Position numbers and translations under genes: made by a program. Under the pieces are notes generated by a model that was not told the origin of the DNA, ran no database searches, and worked only from the letters and a program-made list of their open reading frames with translations. Below, in pieces: positions 31,517 through 38,490 of a DNA stretch of 64,000 nt. This stretch comes from DATARR01 sp034666985. Its GTDB lineage: Bacteria > Acidobacteriota > Thermoanaerobaculia > Multivoradales > UBA5704. The stretch lies in contig JAXDKS010000015.1 of NCBI GenBank assembly GCA_034666985.1, forward strand, positions 62,001 through 126,000, written 5' to 3'. Each line of letters opens with the position of its first letter. The stretch's first letter is position 1.

Positions 31517-32404
31517 GTGACCGTATGTGTGTCTGCAATCTGCGATGAAAACACCATTATTGGAGATTCAGACCGAATGATCACCGCGGGAGATGTGCAG
31601 TTCGAGCCCCCGCAAAACAAAGTTTGGTGGATGAATTCCTCAATTTGCGTTATGTTCTCTGGCGACACAGCCTTGCAGACAGAGATACTTCAAAGTGTGC
31701 ACACAGAGATTTCTGAGCGGATAAGGAAGCAGCCGAATAATTGGTGGACTGTGAAGGACGTTTCTTCTTATTGTGTAAAACACTACAATTAAATTAGGGC
31801 AAAACGTGCCGAGTCTTCACTGCTTGCCCCCTTCGGACTTACCGGTGATTCATTCATTAGTCGACAGAGCGAAATGGAGCCTGGATTTATAAAACAACTA
31901 GTCACCGACTTGTTAGGTTTTGAACTCCCGGCAGTTTCTGCTATCGTTTCCGGAGTTGATCCCACGGGGGCTCATCTTTGGGTTGTTGGTAAGCCCTTTC
32001 GCGGAGTTGAAGCAACTTGCCATGATGGTTCGGGCTTTGCATCGATAGGTATAGGCCGCTGGCACTCCCAGTCACAATTCATGTTCGCGAAGCATACGCG
32101 AGATAAGAGTTTCCCAGAAACCCTTCTTCTCACATATTCTGCCAAGAGACGCGCCGAGGTAGCGCCCGGTGTAGGCGAGGGTACTGATATGTTTATTATC
32201 TCAGGACTAGGAAATTCGATACCTGTGGGAGATAATGTCCTTAGAGAGATTGAAAAAATTTACAACGCGGGTAGGCGGAAAGAGATGAATGCGACTCGCC
32301 GCGCAAGCGAGAGCGCGAAGCAATATATTGATAAACTTCTCCAGGGGGCAGCCACTCGCGATCAGGGATCGCTTCCCGATGAAGGACTGGTAGAATCGAA
32401 CTAG
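31517..32404 (+). pseudogene. HslV/proteasome-like Ntn hydrolase interrupted by one in-frame stop
   Basis: A single frame of 296 codons encodes an HslV-like protein: MTVCVSAICDENTIIGDSDR with Thr2 as the presumed nucleophile after Met removal, Asp19 in SDRM and Lys35. A TAA at 31790-31792 follows SSYCVKHYN, and the frame then continues as RAKRAESSLLAPFGLTGDSF, later TLLLTYSAKRRAEVAPGVGE. The downstream half is fully conserved in character, so one CAA-to-TAA type change is the simplest cause. GTG start with GTGAGGTG upstream and a TATAAT box. Alternatives are readthrough or sequencing error. Expression as two polypeptides (31517-31792 and 31874-32404) is also possible. Confidence 0.75.
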
Positions 32405-32535
32405 CCAAGGACTACGGGGACCAGCGGGCAGGGGGCACGATAAGGTGGCTTAGGACGAACGGATTCGAGGCCCGTGAGGGTGTCCGGAGCCTCCTCTACG
32501 TCTGGTGTTGCCATGGGGCTAGTCCTCCATAGTGT

Positions 32536-32646
32536 CCTCGTCCGCCCCGTGTCCTTCCGGGCATTGTAGCGGAAGATCTGTTCATCCACGTACCGGTGAA
32601 GGTTGAAGGGAGCCACGGCAACGTACGTGCCGCGCAGGCTCCGCTA
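32536..32646 (-). pseudogene. IS1595-family transposase, C-terminal remnant
   Basis: On the minus strand LRGTYVAVAPFNLHRYVDEQ, then IFRYNARKD, matches the extreme C-terminus of IS1595-type transposases (E-P-F-H-L-x-R-Y-x-D-E-Q-x-F-R-x-N-x-R). Nothing else of the C-terminal domain is present. It faces the N-terminal remnant directly on the other strand. Confidence 0.65.
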
Positions 32647-32814
32647 GAGTCCTTCCATGGACAGCCAGACCTCCCCCGCACCCTCCTGGAAGCCGTCCGC
32701 TACTTCGCAGACCCGGACACCTGCCGTGAGTTCATGGTAGAGCTGTGTTGGCCCAACGGCGTCGCGTGCCCCACCTGCGGCCGGACGGACATGCGGTTCA
32801 TTGTCGCCATAGTA
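32647..32814 (+). pseudogene. IS1595-family transposase, N-terminal remnant
   Basis: TLLEAVRYFADPDTCREFMV, then ELCWPNGVACPTCGRTDMRF, is the zinc-ribbon N-terminus of IS1595 transposases. After MRFI the similarity stops and the DDE domain is missing. Together with the opposite-strand C-terminal remnant this is a scrambled insertion-sequence scar. Confidence 0.75.
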
Positions 32815-33121
32815 AAGAGTGTTCGTCATGGTCGCGGCCCGTCAGGGACATCCTACAACACTTGGAGAACCAAGCGAGCCGCACCTCGCAGCGCTTAGCC
32901 GAGGGCGGACGACAGGGTAGTAGAGCCCGCCGGGCCGAGCATGTCCGGGCGGCGAAGTCCGAGGCCTCGCTGCGTTCCGTTGGCGAACCCCGTTCGACTA
33001 CCCCGGCGCCGCCCGCGCCGAAGCAGGCCGCATCCAGGCCGTACTCCTCCAGGAGTTCCTCCACCGAGAACCCGTACTGCGAAGCCAGGGTTTCGAGCTT
33101 CTCGTGCGTCGCTACTGCCAT
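32798..33121 (-). CDS. Small hypothetical protein, probably truncated
   Basis: 107 codons from ATG 33121 with AAAGGAG six bases upstream. Only the first 30 residues (MAVATHEKLETLASQYGFSV, EELLEEYGLD) look like a real protein. They match the start of small proteins that normally continue into a Cys-containing domain. The remainder is basic, low-complexity sequence running into the IS1595 scar, so the gene was probably truncated by that insertion. Confidence 0.45.
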   Translation of the reverse strand: MAVATHEKLETLASQYGFSVEELLEEYGLDAACFGAGGAGVVERGSPTERSEASDFAARTCSARRALLPCRPPSAKRCEVRLAWFSKCCRMSLTGRDHDEHSLLWRQ

Positions 33122-33134
33122 ACCGGTCTCCTTT

Positions 33135-33368
33135 CTAGCGCGTGGTTTCGATCCGGAGCGTCTCGTCGGCGAGAGTGAAGGGCAGGGCGGGCGATACGGA
33201 GATGCGCAGCGTTCCGTCGCTGAGGGCGCTGCACTCTATGGTGAGCGCCGTCCGCACGGCTCCGTCGTCCCGTTGGTAGAGCGTGAGGGAAAGGCCGCCG
33301 CCTTTGCCGCGGGGGCCGCCGGGAGACGACCGCCTGAAGCGCGTCGCCGAGATCCTGGCCCGGAGCAC
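33135..33368 (-). CDS. Small hypothetical protein
   Basis: 77 residues, ending 13 bp before the start of the next minus-strand gene, so the two could be co-transcribed. The strand-rich C-terminal part (LSLTLYQRDDGAVRTALTIE, then LSDGTLRISVSPALPF) is protein-like. The N-terminus is Arg/Gly-rich and the true start is unclear. No family was recognised. Confidence 0.35.
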   Translation of the reverse strand: MLRARISATRFRRSSPGGPRGKGGGLSLTLYQRDDGAVRTALTIECSALSDGTLRISVSPALPFTLADETLRIETTR

Positions 33369-33437
33369 GAGCGCGGGTTGCAGAAGGAATAAGCAGCAGG
33401 AGGGAGCCTCAGGGCGGAGGCTCCCCCTGGTAATATC

Positions 33438-35282
33438 TTAAGGCTGATACCGTTTGTTGCAGAGCTTGAACGTGCCCGTACCTTGGGCTGCGACAACGCG
33501 CCATCGGAACCACGCGGCGAAGCTAGTCTGTACGGTTAAATCCGCCGCTGCACCTGGATTTGTATTCGAAGAAAGATCGGCCCAATCCGTGCCGTTGTTC
33601 GTGTATGAATATTGGAGGTACAGGTTGAAGTGAATGCCTTCCGGCGTTTCTAGGTGGGCCTTGTGTGTGTAAGGGGTAGTGAAGGTGATCTGGTAGGCTG
33701 GCGTAACTGCACCAGCTCCCGCGGTAGAGAGCGTTGCTGAGGAGAGAAACCTATCCGGTCCGACACAGCTGGTATTCCCATAAAAACAGTGATCGGACCC
33801 ACCATTGGGGCAAAATTTGCCAAAGACGTTGGGAGCGCATGTCTGTGAGACGTCGCACGCTGTTGTGGAAGGAACAGCAAGTTGAAAGAGGGGGGAGGTG
33901 TATTTGTACGAGTATGCATCTCCGTAGCATGTCCTGCGGGGGTCTTTGGCGCAAGGATCGCCTGACGCGTAGATTCCGCCGGGGCAATGGCCGGAGACCG
34001 GGTCTGCTTTCGTGCCATAGAAAACGTCATAGGCAGCGTCTTGGGTGTCTTGGCTCCAGGCACAGACTTTCGTTGGATCGGCGCACCATGCATCGCATGC
34101 ACCATAGAAAGCCCCACTCTGACAGATGACGGCCTTGTACCACTCAGCCAGGCTGGCGCCTCCTGTCGTTACATAGGGGCAAGGATTGGCTGTCTCGACG
34201 GTACCTCGATTGACGCGCGTACGCGCCACCCAGCCAACGGCAAGCTTTCCTCCGTAGCTCTCCCCGATCGCTTCGCCATAAAGCATATATGAGAGACCGT
34301 AGATGCCATCTGCATCACTAAGGGCCTTAGGTAGTCCAGTAGTCGACCCAACCTGACGCTCGTCATCGAAGTGGATGTCGCGCTGGGCCTTGCTTCCTTT
34401 GATGCGGAAACGTGCAGGCGCCGGAAATACCTTGCTGTAGTCGCGGAAGACCTTATAGTTCTTGCTTGCACTGCCGGATTGGCCTAAGTGCTCAAGCGCA
34501 ATTCCTCTGAGGAAGTTGAGATAGTACAGTTGCGGTTCCTGAGGGAGAAGTGTGAGCACGTCGGCATAACGGCCGCGATCCAGGAGCCACTCGCCGTAAT
34601 CCGCATGCGCATTTCCTTCAGCTTGATGGGCCACGGCAGCTTTGAAAGCGTCTTCGGCTAGCGGGGAGTTCATCCGACTCAGTCCGCGAGCGTACCGGAG
34701 TCGGGTGTTGGAACTTGGGTCTAAAGCGAGCGCCCGGGTGAAGAGGCGTTCGAAGTTCTCTGTATCTCGTGTTCTACTCAGAACATCGGAGAGGAGAGCG
34801 ACCAGTTGCTGATCAACAATGCCGAGACCAAGACCAATGTCCATTGCCTTTACGGCTTGTTCGGAAGCTTGTTCTAGAAGCGTTTCGTCGCGCCCGCTCG
34901 CTGAGAGGTGCCACAGGAGGTCCGCATAGACCATGCGAAGGTGCCGGCTGTCGGGATTCTTTTGTATGCCTTGTTTGAGTACAAGTTGCGCCTGTCTCCA
35001 CGCACCTTTCCGGATCAATCGGCGCGCTTTCTCATATTGCTCTGGGATCTCTGAAGCAGTTTCATTAGAATCGGCCTTGAACGTAATAACGGGGTCAGGT
35101 GAGCACGGAGCAGGTTCGGCTATGGCTTCGAGCTGTGAGAGAGGTGAGGGAGGAGCGTCGGTGGCTATCTGATCCGCTATGGAGTAGTTGATTGTGCTGA
35201 GGAACGGGGGCGGGGCTTGGGCGAAGAGAGAAACGGGAGAGATGGAGAGCGCGAGTGCAAGAAGCGAGATCTGGAATTTCAA
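33438..35282 (-). CDS. Secreted TPR protein with SleB-type cell-wall hydrolase domain
   Basis: 614 residues from TTG 35282, chosen because GGAAGGAGG lies just upstream and a signal peptide follows (LKFQISLLALALSISPVSLF). The N-terminal 300 residues are helical repeats (ARRLIRKGAWRQAQLVLKQG). Then LSYMLYGEAIGESYGGKLAV, followed by GWVARTRVNRG, is the hydrolase_2/SleB-like signature with its catalytic-region Glu. The rest is Cys-rich, then a C-terminal beta domain (YQITFTTPYTHKAHLETPEG). It probably cleaves peptidoglycan outside the inner membrane. As island cargo it could aid DNA transfer or act on competitors; both are guesses. Confidence 0.8.
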   Translation of the reverse strand: MKFQISLLALALSISPVSLFAQAPPPFLSTINYSIADQIATDAPPSPLSQLEAIAEPAPCSPDPVITFKADSNETASEIPEQYEKARRLIRKGAWRQAQLVLKQGIQKNPDSRHLRMVYADLLWHLSASGRDETLLEQASEQAVKAMDIGLGLGIVDQQLVALLSDVLSRTRDTENFERLFTRALALDPSSNTRLRYARGLSRMNSPLAEDAFKAAVAHQAEGNAHADYGEWLLDRGRYADVLTLLPQEPQLYYLNFLRGIALEHLGQSGSASKNYKVFRDYSKVFPAPARFRIKGSKAQRDIHFDDERQVGSTTGLPKALSDADGIYGLSYMLYGEAIGESYGGKLAVGWVARTRVNRGTVETANPCPYVTTGGASLAEWYKAVICQSGAFYGACDAWCADPTKVCAWSQDTQDAAYDVFYGTKADPVSGHCPGGIYASGDPCAKDPRRTCYGDAYSYKYTSPLFQLAVPSTTACDVSQTCAPNVFGKFCPNGGSDHCFYGNTSCVGPDRFLSSATLSTAGAGAVTPAYQITFTTPYTHKAHLETPEGIHFNLYLQYSYTNNGTDWADLSSNTNPGAAADLTVQTSFAAWFRWRVVAAQGTGTFKLCNKRYQP

Positions 35283-35345
35283 GGTGTCCTCCTTCCAAGG
35301 TGCCAGATGTCGCGAATGTATACAAACTTCGTGCCATTCTCGTTC

Positions 35346-36432
35346 CACCGTTGGACTGTCGTCACCGTGTACCACCTCGAAGGCGTCTCCGGGAAGTCGG
35401 TCATGCAGCACCCTGAGGCGCAGCTGCATCACTCGCGCTTTGGGGATGAAGCGTTCGCGCTACACCCTTCTAACCTGTTGACCTGTGGCAACTTCGGCTG
35501 GCCCCAGTAGTCAGTATCTCCCCAATAGTCAATATGAAGACGAGGCGCGGTGAACACGTGGGGCCGAGAGGATCAGTGGGTAGCCGACGGATGCTCGGCG
35601 ACGTTCGGGCTGGCTCGATCTCCGGCCTCATCTTCTCCAAGCTCGGCCGTCTGGCCCGAAACACCCCCGAGCTTCTGGAGTTCGCCGCGATCTTCGAGCG
35701 CCACGGCGCCGACCTCATCTCGCTCGGCGAGTCCATCGACACCTCCACCCCTGCCGGTCGTCTCTTCTACACCCTCATCGCCGCCATGGCGACCTGGGAG
35801 CGGGAGGAGATCGCCTCCCGGGTCGCGGCTTCCGTCCCTATCCGGGCCAAGCTCGGGAAGAAGCTCGGCGGGGCGCCCCGTACGGCTACGCCTGGGAGGA
35901 CGGCAAGCTCGTCCCCGACGAGAAGGAGGCGCCCGTCCGGAAGCTCATGTATGAACTCTTCCGCCAGACCAAACGGGTGCGGACGGTCGCCCGGCTCCTG
36001 AACGACCAGGGCTACCGGACCCGGAACGGAGGCCTCTTCACCCATGCCACGGTGCGGCGGCTCATCCTCGACTCCACGGCCAAGGGGGTACGCCGCGCCA
36101 ACTACACCAAGAGCCTGGGCGACGGGAAGAAGTGGAGGCTCAAGCCCGAGAGCGAATGGGTAGAGGTGCCGGTCCCCGCGATCGTGGACGAGGCCGTGTG
36201 GGAATCGTGCGCCTCGGTCCTCCGGGAACGCTCCGACGGCCGCAAACCCGGCCCCCGGGCGGTCCACCTCTTCACCGGCGTCGTCTTCTGCCACTGCGGC
36301 CGGAAGATGTACGTGCCCTCGAACAACCCCAAGTGGATCTGCCACGGGTGCCACAACAAGATCGCCATCCCGGACCTTGAGGCAGTCTTCGCTGAAAGGC
36401 TCCAGGCGCTCGTCTTCTCTCCCGCAGAGATC
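35346..36432 (+). pseudogene. Large serine recombinase, multiply disrupted
   Basis: Three pieces of one recombinase are visible. 35346-35420 encodes WTVVTVYHLEGVSGKSVMQH (then PEA), the stretch after the catalytic-Ser region. About 170 bp of unrelated sequence follow. From 35585 RMLGDVRAGSISGLIFSKLG, then IDTSTPAGRLFYTLIAAMAT, completes the resolvase domain. A frameshift near 35878 moves the recombinase domain (YGYAWEDGKLVPDE, LFRQTKRVRTVARLLNDQGY) to another frame, with a zinc ribbon (FCHCGRKM, ICHGCHNK) up to about 36432. The catalytic-serine N-terminus is missing and the C-terminus is inverted. It cannot be functional. Confidence 0.82.
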
Positions 36433-36690
36433 GCTCCAGGGGGTCGTTCCGTTCCCGGAAGGCCGCGACCGGAAGGCCCCCTTCGAGGTAGAGGCGGTAG
36501 AGCTTGTCGGATTCCGCCTTCACGTCCTCTTGCTGCCGCTCCAGGACGGCCAACTCCTCCCGCTTCGCTTCAATGGCCGCCGCCGCTTCCCGGACATCCC
36601 CGCCGCCCAGGCCGGCGGCCACCCGCGCTCCCAACCAGCCGACCCTCACGCCGTCCAACTCCGCCCCCTGCTGGAGCGCCATCTCGCCGA
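36433..36690 (-). pseudogene. Inverted C-terminal segment of the serine recombinase
   Basis: On the minus strand a frame reads REAAAAIEAKREELAVLERQ, then QEDVKAESDKLYRLYLEGGL and PVAAFRERNDPLE. This is the coiled-coil motif that normally follows the zinc ribbon of large serine recombinases. Its orientation is opposite to the preceding 1.1 kb of the same gene. The junction lies near 36432, right after LQALVFSPAEI. Confidence 0.75.
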
Positions 36691-36883
36691 TCTCAGGCAG
36701 TCGCTCCGCGGCTTCGCCGAAACGCTGGAGGTGGCAGAGATCGGTTGCCGTGTTGAATCGGTGAGCGAAGACTAGGTGAGGGTCCCCCGAAGCGGGCGAA
36801 CCGGCGAAGCCGTGGCACGGTCTGCAGGAAAATCCGCGCCGGGTAGAAGAATCAGACGGCTGGCAGCCCTCCTGAACCAGGCC

Positions 36884-38197
36884 CTAAGCTGCCTGCTGAT
36901 GCGCCTCACTCTCCAGACGCCCCAGCTTCTCATGCCAGAGCCCAAGCGCCCGCTTTCGCTCAGGCCAATAGGTGTAGAGGTTATACGTCCCCTCAATCTC
37001 GTCCTTGACATGATTGAGTAGCGCTTCAGCGACGCTCTCCGCGACCCCCAGCGCCGGGAGGTGGGTCCGCCCGGTGCGCCGGAAATCGTGGGGCCGGACA
37101 TTCTCCAGACCGCAAAGATGCCGAAACTCCGCATTGGCCTCACGCAGCGGTTGCGGGTAGGTGTGACGGACGTCCCGCGGCCAGAAGAGGGGACCCCGCC
37201 CTTCCACCTCCAGACATCGCCGATTGAGAATCTCGCCGACCGGCCCGAGCAGCGGCACCAGAAACTCCTTGCCGTTCTTGCCGTACATCCGCCACACCCG
37301 CTCGCCGTTGGAGACCAGGATGTCCTCCGCGCACACATAGGCTGCCTCTCCCGGCCGGCAGAGGCTATAGAGGATCAATCGGTAGACGTCCACCGCCTTG
37401 CGGTCGGACAGTTCCTCGAAAGCCGAGAAAGCCGCCGTCAGCTCTCCGTCGCTCAGCCACCGGTCGCGCTTGCCCTTCTTCACCGTGACCCGAAGTCCCC
37501 GCGCCGGATTGCCCGAGAGGTGCCAATGGCTCCGGCCGTATTCGAAGATGGCCGACAGCACCTTCTTGACTTCGCGCACCATTTGCGGCGCTCGCTTCTC
37601 CACAGCCGAGAGGACTGTCCGTAAGTCCTGGTCGGAGACCTCCCCCGGCGCTCGATGCCCGAGCACCGTAGCAAACGACTTGGCCGCATGCTTGTAGCTC
37701 GCCGCGGTACGTGCCTTGAGGTGGACTGCCGCATGGTGGCGGAAGTAGTCGACCAGGAGAGCGGCGTACGTTCCTTCCCGGAAGCCTTCCGGATAGAGGG
37801 GCCGGACGAGATCGGGGATCGTCTCAGGCCCTATCCAGCGCGCCGTCTCCGGCAAGGTGACGCCGACGGTCTGCGGATCGATCCCTTTGGCCAGCTCGCC
37901 CCGGAAGACATCGTAAGCGCGCTCGAACTGCTCCAGGCTCATGACGGCGAGGTCCCTGCCGTCGGGTTGGCGGTCGGGGCGTCGGCCGGAGGGGTGATAG
38001 CCGAGGTATGCGCGCCGCTGCTTCGCTTGTCCCCGCTCGTCGCGGAGGACCGGGGAGCGGTAGAGGTAGAACCAGATTCTCGCTCCGAGGGAGGAGACCC
38101 GCAGTCCTGCCGAGGGCGTCCTGTCGTGTAGGATGTCGATGGGTGCGCCGGTGGTCTTAAGGCCCCGGATCTTCTTCTCCGTCAGCTTGGTTCGCAT
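36884..38197 (-). CDS. P4-type tyrosine recombinase/integrase
   Basis: 437 residues. The N-terminal DUF4102-like arm domain (LTEKKIRGLKTTGAPIDILH) and core-binding domain precede the catalytic domain. Catalytic residues are visible: Arg in YSLCRPGEAAY, His-x-x-Arg in RPHDFRRTGRTHL, His in LLNHV, and Tyr in IEGTYNLYTYWPERKRALG. The enzyme should integrate and excise the island by recombination at short direct repeats. It lies 180 bp inside the candidate attR at 38377-38406, reading inward, as expected for P4-like elements. All catalytic positions are present, so it may still be active. Confidence 0.93.
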   Translation of the reverse strand: MRTKLTEKKIRGLKTTGAPIDILHDRTPSAGLRVSSLGARIWFYLYRSPVLRDERGQAKQRRAYLGYHPSGRRPDRQPDGRDLAVMSLEQFERAYDVFRGELAKGIDPQTVGVTLPETARWIGPETIPDLVRPLYPEGFREGTYAALLVDYFRHHAAVHLKARTAASYKHAAKSFATVLGHRAPGEVSDQDLRTVLSAVEKRAPQMVREVKKVLSAIFEYGRSHWHLSGNPARGLRVTVKKGKRDRWLSDGELTAAFSAFEELSDRKAVDVYRLILYSLCRPGEAAYVCAEDILVSNGERVWRMYGKNGKEFLVPLLGPVGEILNRRCLEVEGRGPLFWPRDVRHTYPQPLREANAEFRHLCGLENVRPHDFRRTGRTHLPALGVAESVAEALLNHVKDEIEGTYNLYTYWPERKRALGLWHEKLGRLESEAHQQAA

Positions 38198-38376
38198 CGT
38201 TTCGCCTCCCGTTGCCTGGGGTTGACTGTCTAGACACCAGGAAACTTACGGGTAACGGGAGGCGTTGTCAAAACCGAGACAAGGCTGGACATAGCCGAAC
38301 TTCGATGGCCTCTAACTCACTGGAAAATAGAGGCTTAGTGGTCAATCCTGGTCCTCCCTGGACACCCCCGGACCCC

Positions 38377-38460
38377 CTCCCTCTTCTCCCGGTGAGGGGG
38401 GTTGGGAGGGGACGGGAGAAGAGGGCCGGGGTGATGAGGGCCTTGGGTGGGGGCGCTCGG
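38377..38460. repeat. Right half of dispersed repeat; candidate attR
   Basis: The first 30 bp (38377-38406) repeat 20183-20212 exactly. The following sequence continues as the right terminal part of the intact element at 46269-46579 (GGGAGAAGAGGGCCGGGG, then GGGTGGGGGCGCTCGG). The part left of the 30 bp is absent here and present at 20086-20182. The gap 38198-38376 between integrase and repeat shows no gene. Confidence 0.65.
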
Positions 38461-38490
38461 CGGCTAAGTTAGCGCCTATGGGGCGGGCCC

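Larger units (their letters stand above)
20213..38376. mobile_element. Putative 18-kb integrative genomic island
   Basis: The segment is bounded by a perfect 30-bp direct repeat (20183-20212 and 38377-38406) lying in two halves of a dispersed repeat. It has an intact P4-type tyrosine integrase beside its right edge, low gene density, local AT-rich genes and many gene fragments. Cargo includes an AlpA-type regulator, a ParB/Mrr-like nuclease pair, IS1595 remnants and a broken serine recombinase. That it is one insertion is an inference; nested insertions are likely. The alternative is that the flanking repeats are merely two unrelated truncated copies. Confidence 0.5.
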
